Shown here: positions 1 to 8,402 of the stretch, one piece after another
Position numbering within the stretch: the stretch's first letter is position 1
Layout of the letters: each line of letters opens with the position of its first letter
NCBI GenBank assembly: GCA_020426325.1
Contig: JAGQQG010000058.1
Location: 1-36,210 of the forward strand
Source: Planctomycetaceae bacterium
Lineage (GTDB): Bacteria; Planctomycetota; Planctomycetia; Planctomycetales; Planctomycetaceae
Reading direction: 5' to 3'
DNA length: 36,210 nt
Notes under the pieces: generated by a model
What the model was told of the DNA's origin: nothing
Seen by the model: only the letters and a program-made list of their open reading frames with translations
Databases searched by the model: none
Translations under genes and position numbers: made by a program

Positions 1-50
1 CGCTGATCAGACGTCAACCGCACCCGATACTTCGCATTGAGATTCGGCAT
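1..50 (-). CDS. N-terminus of a probable IS630-like transposase, cut by the window edge
   Basis: An ATG at 50-48 on the minus strand opens a frame with no stop to the left edge. It is preceded by a strong Shine-Dalgarno sequence (AGGGAGG, 5 nt spacing). The 16 visible residues start MPNLNAKYRVRLTSDQ. The 'YRVRLT..QR' pattern resembles the start of the helix-turn-helix region of IS630-family transposases, where a short leader precedes a 'R(V/I)xLTxEER' stretch. Only 50 bases are visible, so the family call is an inference; it could be another DNA-binding protein. No terminal inverted repeat was identified in 51-198. Confidence 0.4.
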   Translation of the reverse strand, partial: MPNLNAKYRVRLTSDQ

Positions 51-198
51 CCTTGCCTCCCTGTTCCTCTGGAATCGAAAACCCAACACAGACTACAACA
101 CCATGACGGTTACCGATAGATCAACCACTAGGCACGTCGAAACTAGACGCAAGTCGCTCATGTTCAAATCACTTTGCAGATAGCGAGTCCGGCTTGTG

Positions 199-1980
199 TC
201 AGGGTGAGAATCCAAGCTCCTTTCTCGCTGCATCGCTGAGCCGCGCCGTTGTCCATGCGGGTTCCCAGGTGAAATCGATCACGACATCTTGCACTCCATC
301 AAGAGCGAGCAGGCGTTCGCGGATGCCGTTCTCGACGCGGCCTCCACCTTGGGTGACCAGGAAGTTGTACTCCGGGCGGCCGCGGTGTGGCATGGTGAGG
401 GTGAGGGTGGCGACGCCGGCTCGCAGGCGGACATCATAGACGTAACCAAGGTCGACGATGCCTGAGGTGATGTTGTACAGCTGTTCGTCCTTGACTTCGT
501 TGAGCTTCTTCCAGATGTCGAGTTTGAGTCGACCGGTCTTGGATGTCTCGCCATGACGAGCGAGACGGTCGACGCTCGACGAGGTTGGTGCGGTGGTGGG
601 GAGGTCGGCGGCACGGAGTTCGAGAGGGTGCTGAAGTTGATGGCGGAGCATCTCAAACTGTGCAGCGGCTCCTTCGGTCGGAAAGGGGGCAACAGTGTAG
701 GCGTTCTTCTGGCGGATCGAGGCACCGACGGGCATGGTCGTCGTCTGAGCCGGGTAGCGGCTCCAGAGTTGACCGTGGCCGTCGTAGTGCAGGGTTGGGA
801 CACCCCCATGTGCCGGTTCGGGGAAGTTCTTTGTGGAGTGGTCGAGTCGTAATGCAATGAACGCATCACGGCTGACGTCGTGATAGAAACCGACACCCCA
901 CAGGTTGTCCACATCGCTCGCAGGCACCTCGCCTTCACGCAGTTTGCCTTTTTTGTCGATCCAGACCTGGTGATTGAATGAGTAGCCGGAGAAGACCCAC
1001 TCGTCGTCGCGCATGGCCTCGATGCGGTGTTCCTGCACGTTGTCCATGCGACCTTCCTTGAAGAAGTACGGCTGCCCGGCGACGAACGTGTAGGTCTGAT
1101 CCATGTGCATGCGAGCGGGGGTGAAGACCGGATGCAGCGGACTGTGTGGAAATCCCCAGCGACGCACCCGCACACACACAGGCCCCTTCACGACCTCGAA
1201 GTTGGGACACTCGGCCCAATTCCGCATGCGATGCTTCTGGAAGTGCCCTTTGTCAACATAGTCGTGCCCCCAGTCGATGCCGGGCGGCTCGCCGTGCCCT
1301 TTGCCGCCTGCGTAGAGTTCGAGGCCGTGCTGACGTTTGTAGGTCAGACGTTCGAGCTGCCCGACCTGTCTTGAAAGACGGGCGACGTAGTACGCGTTCT
1401 CGATATCGAGAGCGTAACCTTCTCCGGTCGTTGTGAGGTCCGACTCGTATCGAGGCAACTCAGCGAATTGGTTTCCGTAAAGGACGAGATAGTCGGCCCG
1501 CCCGTGCATCGGAACGTTCGCGAGAAACATGACCCGGCACCGCCGTTCGCCGCCATATCGAAGGTCTTCCCACACCTGTGACCGGATCTCTCGCAACTGA
1601 CCATTGTCGGGGTCGATGCGAGCGACACGGATCTCACGAACCGGATCGTCGATCTCTTCAATTTTGAAAGCTATTGTCATTTCGACCGGCTCCGACTCTC
1701 GGGCGATGCCGACGGTTTCAAACAGTGAGACTGGCTTGCCAAACTGCCATCCGTCTGCCCAGGCCGACCAAGCCATGGGCAGGTCTCGCACCGCGAGCTT
1801 CACATCACTACCGATGTCCGCAGCAGGGACGTCCGCCAGCTGACGCTCGAACGTCAGCGTGTCCTTAATCGAGTTCGCCAGCGACATCGCGAGATCATAC
1901 TCGCCTCTCGCGTGGGCCGCTTGCAGGAGTTGCAACTTCGTCTGGACACTATCACTATGGTCATCGTAAGAGATCGTCAT
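199..1980 (-). CDS. Large protein of unknown function with C-terminal MIP18/DUF59-like domain
   Basis: 593 residues with no signal peptide or membrane segment seen. Residues about 1-480 are not recognised. They are rich in aromatic residues and include 'LVLYGN', 'GGKGHGEPP' and 'WGHDYVDKGH', which look like a folded beta-rich, carbohydrate-protein-like region. Residues about 490-593 match the MIP18/SufT/PaaD-like DUF59 fold: 'LNEVKDEQLYNI', 'GIVDLGYVYDV', then 'DGVQDVVIDFTWEPAW', 'LSDAARKELGF'. DUF59 proteins assist Fe-S cluster assembly and usually carry a Cys after the central beta-strand ('TxxxCP'). Here that position reads 'TMPHRGRP' (from about residue 529), so the Cys is absent. A GTG at 1983 precedes the ATG at 1980; GGAG lies 6 nt before the ATG, so ATG is preferred. 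It is divergent from the next gene with 22 nt between starts. Confidence 0.85.
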   Translation of the reverse strand: MTISYDDHSDSVQTKLQLLQAAHARGEYDLAMSLANSIKDTLTFERQLADVPAADIGSDVKLAVRDLPMAWSAWADGWQFGKPVSLFETVGIARESEPVEMTIAFKIEEIDDPVREIRVARIDPDNGQLREIRSQVWEDLRYGGERRCRVMFLANVPMHGRADYLVLYGNQFAELPRYESDLTTTGEGYALDIENAYYVARLSRQVGQLERLTYKRQHGLELYAGGKGHGEPPGIDWGHDYVDKGHFQKHRMRNWAECPNFEVVKGPVCVRVRRWGFPHSPLHPVFTPARMHMDQTYTFVAGQPYFFKEGRMDNVQEHRIEAMRDDEWVFSGYSFNHQVWIDKKGKLREGEVPASDVDNLWGVGFYHDVSRDAFIALRLDHSTKNFPEPAHGGVPTLHYDGHGQLWSRYPAQTTTMPVGASIRQKNAYTVAPFPTEGAAAQFEMLRHQLQHPLELRAADLPTTAPTSSSVDRLARHGETSKTGRLKLDIWKKLNEVKDEQLYNITSGIVDLGYVYDVRLRAGVATLTLTMPHRGRPEYNFLVTQGGGRVENGIRERLLALDGVQDVVIDFTWEPAWTTARLSDAARKELGFSP

Positions 1981-2002
1981 CACGGGCTCCGGGAGAGATC
2001 AG
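1981..2002. promoter_or_regulatory. 22-nt divergent intergenic region with a shared palindromic ribosome-binding site
   Basis: The two start codons (1980 minus, 2003 plus) flank only 22 nt. CTCC-G-GGAG at 1987-1995 is an inverted repeat whose arms supply GGAG to both strands, 6 nt from the minus ATG and 7 nt from the plus ATG. There is no room for promoters, so those must lie inside the opposite genes. Confidence 0.6.
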
Positions 2003-3628
2003 ATGGAGATGCAACATTATAACCATCACACTCCAAGTGATCAGCGATCGAAAGAGAACGACGACAGGTTCCCGCAACGCTTTCTCCGTGATTCTTATAG
2101 CACTCGGAATCTGATCGCGACGTACGCTGCTTCGCTGCTCGTGACCTTGTGTTTCGTCAACATGGTTGTAGCCGATGGAATGCTGAAGTTTCAGGTGGAC
2201 GACGGCAACGGGCATCCGGTTCCCGCGCGCGTACACATCCGGGACGATGCAGGCAAAGCGGTCAGTTCTCTGGGGCACAAGGATCACCTCGATCATCTGA
2301 TCATCGACGGCGAGCGGACCGTGACACTCCCGGCCGGGACGTATGTCTATGGAGTCGAACGGAGTCCTGAGTGGGAACGTGTCAGTGGCGAAGTGACGAT
2401 CAACAACGGTGCTGCTGAGACCGTTGCGATCGTGCTGCAGCGGCTTGTCGATCTATCGAAATCGGGTTGGTATTCGGGTGACCTGCACATTCATCGACCG
2501 CCGGACGAGATCGAAGACCTGATGCGTGCCTCGGATTTGCACATCGGGCCGGTCATCACATGGTGGAACAATCAGAACTACTGGAAAGATCACCCACTGC
2601 CCAAGCAGCCTCTCATTCAGTTTGACGGAAACCGGTTCGCCCGTCTCATGTCCGGTGAGGACGAACGGGAAGGAGGGGCCCTGCTGTACTTCGGCCTGGA
2701 TCAGCCTGTTGATATCACAGGTTCCAGTCGTGAGTTCCCATCGCCAATGACATTTGTCGAACAAGCACGACAGCAAAACGCGGATGTGCATTTGGATATC
2801 GAGAAGCCCTTTTGGTGGGATGTGCCGGTCTGGTTGGCGGTGGCCGAGCCGGACACGATCGGGCTGGCGAACAATCACATGTGCCGCGATCGTATGTACG
2901 AGACCGAAGCGTGGGGCAAGCCTCGTGACACAGATCGTCTTTCTCCGCCCCTGGGCAACGGCTTTTGGACTCAGGAGATCTACTACCACATTCTCAACAC
3001 GGGCTTGCGACTTCCGCCCTCTGCCGGGAGTGCGAGCGGCGTCCTGCCGAATCCCGTCGGATACAACCGTGTCTACGTCCACGTCGACGGGGAGCTGACC
3101 TGGGAGAAATGGTGGAATGGCCTGCGAGCCGGTCGGTCATTTGTCACCAACGGACCGATTATGCTTTGTCGTGCCAATGGAGAGTTGCCTGGACATGTCT
3201 TTCGCGCAGATTCATCCGGCATGCTGCGAGTCTCCTTCAATACGAGTTTCATCCACGCGGGGGACGTCACCCAATTCGAGATCATTCACAACGGAAAGCA
3301 CGCCATCACTGGTCCAGTCAGCGCAAATGTTCCCCATCAATTCGAATACACGTTCGAAGACGATGGTTGGTTTCTGATCCGCGTCATCAGCAATAACCCA
3401 CGCACCTTCCGCTTCGCCTCAACGGCACCATTCTACATTGAGGAGCAGAGGCAACCTCAACGCATCAGCCGTGCCTCCTGTCAGTTCTTCCTCGACTGGG
3501 TGAACGAACGCATCGAACGGGTCAAGAACAACATCACCGATCCGGATGAACGCTCATCCGTGCTGGCATCTCATCAAGCAGCCAAACGCTTCTGGCAACA
3601 ACGTCTCGAGATGGCAAATGCCCCGTGA
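2003..3628 (+). CDS. Secreted CehA/McbA-family metallohydrolase-like protein
   Basis: 541 residues. A hydrophobic stretch at about residues 38-57 (LIATYAASLLVTLCFVNMVV) follows an unusually long polar leader and probably acts as a signal peptide or anchor. Residues about 60-148 look like a carboxypeptidase-regulatory/beta-sandwich domain ('DGNGHPVPARVHIRDDAGK', 'VTLPAGTYVYGVERS'). The catalytic part starts at 'GWYSGDLHIHR', with the metal-binding HxH at H162 and H164, and continues through 'LANNHMCRD', as in PHP-like CehA/McbA hydrolases. The substrate cannot be told; the family is named after carbaryl hydrolases but is much broader. Start ATG 2003 has GGAG 7 nt upstream. No good in-frame start lies closer to the hydrophobic segment, so the long leader is probably real. 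Confidence 0.75.
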   Translation: MEMQHYNHHTPSDQRSKENDDRFPQRFLRDSYSTRNLIATYAASLLVTLCFVNMVVADGMLKFQVDDGNGHPVPARVHIRDDAGKAVSSLGHKDHLDHLIIDGERTVTLPAGTYVYGVERSPEWERVSGEVTINNGAAETVAIVLQRLVDLSKSGWYSGDLHIHRPPDEIEDLMRASDLHIGPVITWWNNQNYWKDHPLPKQPLIQFDGNRFARLMSGEDEREGGALLYFGLDQPVDITGSSREFPSPMTFVEQARQQNADVHLDIEKPFWWDVPVWLAVAEPDTIGLANNHMCRDRMYETEAWGKPRDTDRLSPPLGNGFWTQEIYYHILNTGLRLPPSAGSASGVLPNPVGYNRVYVHVDGELTWEKWWNGLRAGRSFVTNGPIMLCRANGELPGHVFRADSSGMLRVSFNTSFIHAGDVTQFEIIHNGKHAITGPVSANVPHQFEYTFEDDGWFLIRVISNNPRTFRFASTAPFYIEEQRQPQRISRASCQFFLDWVNERIERVKNNITDPDERSSVLASHQAAKRFWQQRLEMANAP

Positions 3629-3887
3629 TTGCAAGCCGAAGATCGGCAGCCTGCACCTTGACGGACAGGACGTCGCCACCCCCGTGATCCCCGGAGCCCT
3701 CTGAGGTGGCCTCATTGCCGCCAACGGCATTGACCATCGAGTGGTGGGCCACTTCAACGGCCGACGAGTCGTATTTGAAGTTGATACGCCGTATCAACCT
3801 TTTCAGTCTCATCGCAGGGGCGAGACGTTATTCGTCACACCACAGGGCAGACTCGACATTGATTTAGTGATTGTTTCCGGGACTTGA
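3624..3887 (+). pseudogene. Possible gene remnant with one in-frame stop
   Basis: In the frame starting at 3624 the plus strand reads as plausible protein for about 88 codons, interrupted once by TGA at 3702-3704 and ended by TGA at 3885-3887. Stretches include 'KIGSLHLDGQDVATPVIPGAL' (shortened here: IGSLHLDGQDVATPV), 'GGLIAANGIDHRVVGHF', 'RRVVFEVDTPYQPF' and 'ETLFVTPQGRLDIDLVI'. No ATG start or ribosome-binding site is present and the left end runs into the preceding gene, so it would be the tail of a lost gene. The parent family is not recognised. The reading is by eye and could be chance. Confidence 0.3.
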
Positions 3888-4414
3888 AATCGAAGTATTG
3901 CGGATGTGGTGTGCAAATCGATCTGTGCCATGTGCGGTGCACAGCGCGCCTAACCGGGACATTTGTCGATCTTGGATGGTTAATGACGCGATGTACTCTT
4001 GTTCAAGTCTCGATTTGTCGAATTTGATTTCGACTCGGTTGTTGCAAGGTGGTGCGATCATCCAGCATTGCCGAAGGCACAATGGTCTGAGTTTGATATC
4101 GATTCCACGCAAATCTATACGAGGAAACCTGAATCTCCCCTGGTTCTGAACGTGAGTTTTTGATGGTTCGGAAGTGTTCCGGAGCCTTCTTCCTTGTGGA
4201 TCAGCATCACTCTCACCGCGATTCTTCCAGTCATCAATTGAAGCGAATGGCACTGAAATTGCATTCCATGAGTCATCACAAAAATCGATCAGCTGGCGAA
4301 GAGCTGACAGATTTCCTGTGACCAAAGCAGGGCCTGCCGTTCTTAGGCGTAGGCCTGAGAAGGTTGAAGGCTTCTGCTGGGATTCGAACACCTTCGCAAA
4401 AGGAGGGCGATTCC
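3888..4414. other. Intergenic region before the His/Pro-rich protein
   Basis: About 530 nt with no convincing gene. Long frames here on the minus strand are shadows of the repeat-rich gene that follows. The region holds one promoter-like pair (4093-4121) and a small hairpin around 4167-4179 (CGGAA-gtg-TTCCG) without a T-run. Confidence 0.5.
4093..4121 (+). promoter_or_regulatory. Sigma70-like promoter candidate
   Basis: TTGATA (4093-4098), a 17-bp spacer, then TATACG (4116-4121). The -35 matches consensus at 5 of 6 bases and the -10 at 4 of 6. It would give a leader of roughly 285 nt before the ATG at 4415. Planctomycete promoter consensus is poorly known, so confidence is low. Confidence 0.3.
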
Positions 4415-5353
4415 ATGCGAACCTCTTCCACACCGCTCTCTCTGCTGGCCATGGCAATTTGTTGCCTGATGGGGCAGAACCTGTTGGCTCAGCCGAGCCA
4501 CTCCGGCGGCCATCCACATACCGTGGGACCACCCCCACATCACACAGGTTCATCACCCCATCACATTCACCCCCCGGGACCGCCGCACCATGTGGGGCCT
4601 TCACACTTTCCGCCCCCACATCCGCCGGGGCCTCCACCACATCCGCCGGGGCCACCACATCCGCCGGGGCCACCACATCCGCCGCCACCACCGCCCCATC
4701 ATCACCATACGTTTCACCCGATTCCGCCGCCTCCGGTGGTCACAGTTCAACCACCTCTACCGTCGTCGACGTTTGTTCGACCCAGTAACTGGGTGTATGT
4801 GATTCCACACGGCTTCTACTCCGGATATTCGGGGACCTATTACTCGATGAACGGCCGATACTACTTCTCACCACAGGTTGTTACGGCAGGCGGAAGCAGC
4901 TATCTGGGATCGTCGACTGAACTCGGTTTCGGGACGTTCTCACACGTGTCGGATCTGGCGGCCCGGTTGGTCGTGTTCAGCAATGATCTGTGTCTGGACC
5001 TCAACGCCAACTACGCCCATAACCCTGGTTACTCGACGACTTACCGCGATGCTTATGAGATCCTCGAGATCGCACGTAGCGTCCAGTCGTCCCAGCAACA
5101 ACTGGACCGTCTGGAGGTTCAGAACGCACTGATGGGGGCTGATCCACTGTTGCATCAGGTACAGGCGACAGTCAGTCAATGGACGCGGATTCAGTCTCGT
5201 CAGGTTGGCAGAGGGGATGCGACTTCCAAGATGGAGTTGATCGATGCTGCACTGCATCACCTGCTTTACAACGCTGGTGTCCCCAGCACGGCAACAACCA
5301 TCGGAGTTCCGACCGCATCGATCGAACAGGCGCCTTTGCCGACGATGCCATAA
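4415..5353 (+). CDS. Secreted His/Pro-rich protein of unknown function
   Basis: 312 residues from an ATG preceded by AAAGGAGG at 9 nt, which decides the start over an upstream in-frame ATG at 4364. Residues 1-26 form a signal peptide (hydrophobic 'LSLLAMAICCLMGQNLLAQ'). Residues about 27-105 are low complexity, dominated by His, Pro and Gly with tandem HPPGPP units, followed by 'HHHHTFHPIPPPPVV'. Residues about 118-312 look folded: a Tyr/Gly-rich patch ('HGFYSGYSGTYYSMNGRYYF') and then a mostly helical part ('HVSDLAARLVVFSNDLCLDL', 'QLDRLEVQNALM'). The His density suggests metal binding in the envelope, but that is inference. It stands alone and is closed by a strong terminator, so it is probably a single-gene unit. 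Confidence 0.85.
   Translation: MRTSSTPLSLLAMAICCLMGQNLLAQPSHSGGHPHTVGPPPHHTGSSPHHIHPPGPPHHVGPSHFPPPHPPGPPPHPPGPPHPPGPPHPPPPPPHHHHTFHPIPPPPVVTVQPPLPSSTFVRPSNWVYVIPHGFYSGYSGTYYSMNGRYYFSPQVVTAGGSSYLGSSTELGFGTFSHVSDLAARLVVFSNDLCLDLNANYAHNPGYSTTYRDAYEILEIARSVQSSQQQLDRLEVQNALMGADPLLHQVQATVSQWTRIQSRQVGRGDATSKMELIDAALHHLLYNAGVPSTATTIGVPTASIEQAPLPTMP
4617..4700 (+). repeat. Tandem 18-bp coding repeat (HPPGPP units)
   Basis: The 18-bp unit ATCCGCCGGGGCCACCAC occurs twice exactly, with flanking variant copies (one 3 bp longer, one with the GGGG changed). Each unit encodes HPPGPP-type peptide. Such tracts change length by slippage, so copy number may vary between strains. Confidence 0.8.
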
Positions 5354-5371
5354 AAACAGCGAAGCAATGAC

Positions 5372-5418
5372 GGGTGGCGGGGACAGGTGAAAGCCAAATG
5401 TCCCCGCCACCCTTTTTT
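5372..5418 (+). terminator. Intrinsic terminator, perfect 14-bp stem
   Basis: GGGTGGCGGGGACA (5372-5385) pairs perfectly with TGTCCCCGCCACCC (5399-5412) across a 13-nt loop, followed directly by TTTTTT (5413-5418). It lies 19 nt after the stop of the His/Pro-rich gene and is the clearest terminator in the window. Confidence 0.95.
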
Positions 5419-5739
5419 CGTACTTCACCAGAGAACTGACGCCTGCCGGCTGGGGATATTGTTTCTGTTTTAGAGAGGCAGATGACAATGACTTGCCTGA
5501 TCGTGATCACCATGGAGCGATTGACACATCTCCATCGTGTTTGAATCTGCTGGGACTTTTTTATCTACAAACCGAGCGAGGACCAATCCCACAGGAAGCC
5601 AGTTGGCTGGATCGCGAAAGCGACAGGATGCGTCACACTTCCCCGTCGATTGTTCTCAAAGTGGTTGGATGCTGAGTGTGAGGCATCTTGTGCCAGAGGC
5701 ACCCAGCCGTCCCGGCTTGGTAATCCACCGATTGCGATT
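5419..5739. other. Intergenic region with a pair of small hairpins
   Basis: No gene is supported here. The only structure is two adjacent hairpins at 5690-5717, listed separately. Confidence 0.5.
5690..5717. repeat. Tandem hairpin pair, candidate dispersed repeat
   Basis: GTGCC-aga-GGCAC (5690-5702) is followed 2 nt later by AGCCG-tcc-CGGCT (5705-5717). No T-run follows. The GGCACCC core is also present next to the palindrome at 25442-25470. It resembles short palindromic repeats between genes; a genome-wide copy count would settle this. Confidence 0.4.
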
Positions 5740-6093
5740 TCAGGCCAACCGGATTCCCAAGCTAACCTCATAACAATTCAGTTGGAACGACCATCTGCCG
5801 TTGCCTCGATCATGACAGTGATATCCGACAATCGACCAAGGCAAGTAGTTAAACTCCGGGTCATAGTTCTGTTGTTGGATTATGCCAAGGTGTGCATCAT
5901 TAAAGGTCGCAACCGTCGGTTTTTCGTATTGTCGTGTCTCGGGCACGACGGCGAGTCGAATCACATTTTCGTCGTCAGATTTCGGATTGAATCTGACGGA
6001 GAATTCGACAAGAGCCTGTTCACCAACATGCCCATCCGCCGAAACATGTTCAGCCCATTCACCATAAAGTTGTGATTCAATTCTCGACGGCAT
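5740..6093 (-). CDS. Small hypothetical protein
   Basis: 117 residues, predicted soluble, with no signal peptide or transmembrane segment. Amino-acid composition and codon use look like a real protein ('VEFSVRFNPKSDDENVIRLA', 'NYLPWSIVGYHCHDRGNGRW'). The opposite-strand frame over the same bases looks like a shadow. No family was recognised. The ATG at 6093 has only a weak ribosome-binding site (GAG about 7 nt upstream), so start and expression are uncertain. It lies downstream of the ABC exporter on the same strand, separated by about 80 nt. Confidence 0.55.
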   Translation of the reverse strand: MPSRIESQLYGEWAEHVSADGHVGEQALVEFSVRFNPKSDDENVIRLAVVPETRQYEKPTVATFNDAHLGIIQQQNYDPEFNYLPWSIVGYHCHDRGNGRWSFQLNCYEVSLGIRLA

Positions 6094-6175
6094 TGCGTCT
6101 CACACTTGTAGTGTGGCTTCGACAATAGATACAGGCCGAATCAACGTATCCTATCAATATTCTCATTTGCAATTC

Positions 6176-8080
6176 TCACATCCCCACGGTCGTTGGTTCG
6201 CTTGTTTGCATCGCGATCATGGCGGCGTATTTGCCGTCGGTGGTGAGGAGTTGGTCGTGGGTGCCGGTTTCGGTGATGCGGCCGTTTTCCATTACCACGA
6301 TGCGGTCGGCGTGGGTGATCGTGCTGAGGCGGTGGGCGATCACGAAGCTGGTGCGGTTTTGCATCAGGGTGTGCAGGCTGGACTGGATCAGGCGTTCGCT
6401 TTGGGTGTCGAGGTTGCTGGTCGCTTCGTCGAGAATGAGGATGCGCGGGTCAGCGAGGACAGCCCGGGCGATGGCGATGCGTTGACGCTGTCCGCCGCTG
6501 AGCTTGACGCCCCGCTCGCCGATGATCGAGTCGAAGCCGTGTGGCAACTCGTCGATGAACTCGGTTGCGTTAGCGACGTCAGCCGCGCTGCGAATCTCCT
6601 CCGACGTGGCGTGACGTCTGCCATATCCAATGTTGGCCGAGAGTGTGCCATCGAACAAAAACACGTCCTGCTCAACGATGCCAATCAGGCTGCGGTAGGT
6701 CTCGACGTCGAATTCGCGGAGGTCGCGTCCATCGAGCAGGACGCGGCCGGAGGTCGGATCGTAGAAGCGGGCAACGAGATTGCAGATCGTCGTCTTCCCG
6801 GCTCCGCTGGGACCAACGAAGGCGATCGTTTCCCCGGGCGCGACATCGAGCGAGACTTCCTCGATGGCAAAGGTGTCAGCGGAGGGATAGGAGAAGCTCA
6901 CGTTCTCAAACGTCACGCGTCCTTCAACATCGGCTGCTGAGAGTCGAATCGAGTTCTCGTCCGGCTCCATCTCGCGAGGCTCCTCCAGTAGGTCGAGCAC
7001 ACGATCGAGGCCGGACAGACTGCTTTGGAATGAGGTCGCACTCTCCGCAAGCGTCGCCAGCGGTCCGAGCAGCATCATCAGGTAGACGAGAAACATCATC
7101 AACTCGCCGAGGGTGAGGTCTCCCTGCAGCACTTGCCAGCCGCCATAAAGCATGAGGATGGACGAAGCCAGCGGGATGAGTGTCTCCCAGACGATCTCGA
7201 CGATCCGGGCCCACCACCACGCATAGAGTTGCTGTCGGCCCATCAGGTGATTGCCCCGCATGAGACGATCGGTTTCAGAACGCTGACGGCTGAAGCCTCG
7301 CACGACACGCATGCCGCCGAACGATTCGGTTGCGAGTGAATCGATCTCCTCACGCTGCGCGCGAATGCGTCTGTGCTGCGGACGGATGCGGTTGATCCAG
7401 GTTCGATGCGTGACGAAGACCACCGGCACGAGGACCAGTGCCCCTAACAGCAGTCGCCAGTCGACCCAGGCCAGCACACACAGACTGCCGATCAACTGGA
7501 TGATCGCCCGCCACGGATTGTAGAGCATGCCAAACACAAGATCACCTACCGCGTCCACGTCCTGCCGCAGGATGCTGGTGGCACCACCCGCTTTCAGTTC
7601 CTGCACCCGATGCAGCGGCAGTCGCAGGGCGTGATCGAGCACCTGACGTCGGACTGTCATCTGGACCAGTTTGGTCACGCGCGTGGCATGCCAGCGCCCC
7701 CAGATGTGGAGCACGAGTTTCAGCAAAGAGATCACCATAACGCCCGAGGTGATCGTGAGCAGGAGGGGCCACGGTTCACGGGGCACCCATGCAGGGGTGT
7801 TCGCCGGCAGGGGTTTGTCGCCGAGGACTGAGTCGACGACGAACTTCGTTGCAGCCGGCGGAATGAGAGCGAGCAGCGTCGCAATCGTGAGCGTCCCCAG
7901 AGCTAAGGCCATCGACAGCCGGTGCCCTTCGAGCATCTTCAGAAAGCTAGCGATGAGCCCAAGAGCCGATCTCTCCCGCCGTTTGGAATGACGTCCCTTC
8001 GGTCCCGCTTCACGTGGCTTGTGAAGCGAGTCACGGTACTCATCGAACTGCTGACGGCTGGCAAGTGGACGATCAGGCAT
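6176..8080 (-). CDS. ABC exporter, fused permease and ATPase (MsbA-like)
   Basis: 634 residues. An N-terminal cytoplasmic leader (1-50) precedes a six-helix ABC transmembrane domain (about 55-355) and a nucleotide-binding domain (about 388-625). All ATPase motifs are intact: Walker A GPSGAGKTT (423-431), Q-loop 'VEQD' (Q471), signature LSGGQRQ (527-533), Walker B 'ILILDEA' (547-553) and the H-loop His in 'IAHRLS' (H583). It is a half-transporter expected to work as a homodimer in the inner membrane, exporting lipid, peptide or drug-like substrates; the sequence does not say which. No clear Shine-Dalgarno lies before ATG 8080. No partner export genes are adjacent. Confidence 0.93.
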   Translation of the reverse strand: MPDRPLASRQQFDEYRDSLHKPREAGPKGRHSKRRERSALGLIASFLKMLEGHRLSMALALGTLTIATLLALIPPAATKFVVDSVLGDKPLPANTPAWVPREPWPLLLTITSGVMVISLLKLVLHIWGRWHATRVTKLVQMTVRRQVLDHALRLPLHRVQELKAGGATSILRQDVDAVGDLVFGMLYNPWRAIIQLIGSLCVLAWVDWRLLLGALVLVPVVFVTHRTWINRIRPQHRRIRAQREEIDSLATESFGGMRVVRGFSRQRSETDRLMRGNHLMGRQQLYAWWWARIVEIVWETLIPLASSILMLYGGWQVLQGDLTLGELMMFLVYLMMLLGPLATLAESATSFQSSLSGLDRVLDLLEEPREMEPDENSIRLSAADVEGRVTFENVSFSYPSADTFAIEEVSLDVAPGETIAFVGPSGAGKTTICNLVARFYDPTSGRVLLDGRDLREFDVETYRSLIGIVEQDVFLFDGTLSANIGYGRRHATSEEIRSAADVANATEFIDELPHGFDSIIGERGVKLSGGQRQRIAIARAVLADPRILILDEATSNLDTQSERLIQSSLHTLMQNRTSFVIAHRLSTITHADRIVVMENGRITETGTHDQLLTTDGKYAAMIAMQTSEPTTVGM

Positions 8081-8402
8081 GAGGGATTCAGCAGTGCGAT
8101 TTTTCGACAGATTCGTAACACATAAGAGTAGACCGGTCCCGCTGAGAAGTGAAGGGGGACTTCAGGCTTCGTTCATACGCTGGGTGGCATGTTCTCACGC
8201 CGACAGGCGGGTGAACATGTTTGGGTTCGGTCTCACAGCATGGCGACCCGGCTAAGGCCGTGACGCCATGCCACCTACCGAAATGAGGTTGGCAGCTACA
8301 GATCGCCATGATCTCGTCACGATCAAAGGACGCTCGTTGTCGAGCCTCCACGGGGGCTGTAGAATCAGTGAGTCATCGTGACAACATTTCTGGAATCAAA
8401 GC
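8081..8402. other. Divergent intergenic region between ABC exporter and LipB-like gene
   Basis: About 320 nt with no supported gene. It must hold the promoters for both flanking genes. Its central part is a multi-hairpin element (8183-8275), listed separately. Confidence 0.5.
8183..8275. repeat. Cloverleaf-like inverted-repeat element
   Basis: An outer stem GGTGGCATG (8183-8191) / CATGCCACC (8267-8275) encloses two inner hairpins. The first uses CATGTT (8189-8194) with AACATG (8214-8219), extended by CACGCC against GGC and GTG. The second uses GCATGGCG (8238-8245) with CGCCATGC (8264-8271), with an inner CGGC/GCCG pair. Outer and inner arms partly overlap, so alternative foldings are possible. 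It looks like a dispersed non-autonomous repeat of the kind common between planctomycete genes, not a terminator. Confidence 0.55.

Noticed and set aside
4378-4392. Sequence resembling the reverse complement of a tRNA T-arm (GGGATTCGAACAC)
   Set aside because: The flanking bases do not form a five-pair T-stem and no acceptor, D or anticodon arms are present.
3864-4691. Minus-strand frame with repeated VVAPAD units
   Set aside because: The repeats are the antisense reading of the HPPGPP tract of the real secreted protein.
4617-4700. CRISPR-like repeat array
   Set aside because: The units are directly adjacent without spacers and encode in-frame HPPGPP peptide, so this is a coding tandem repeat.
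6113-6940. 275-codon plus-strand frame
   Set aside because: Antisense to the ABC exporter's nucleotide-binding domain, whose motifs are all intact.
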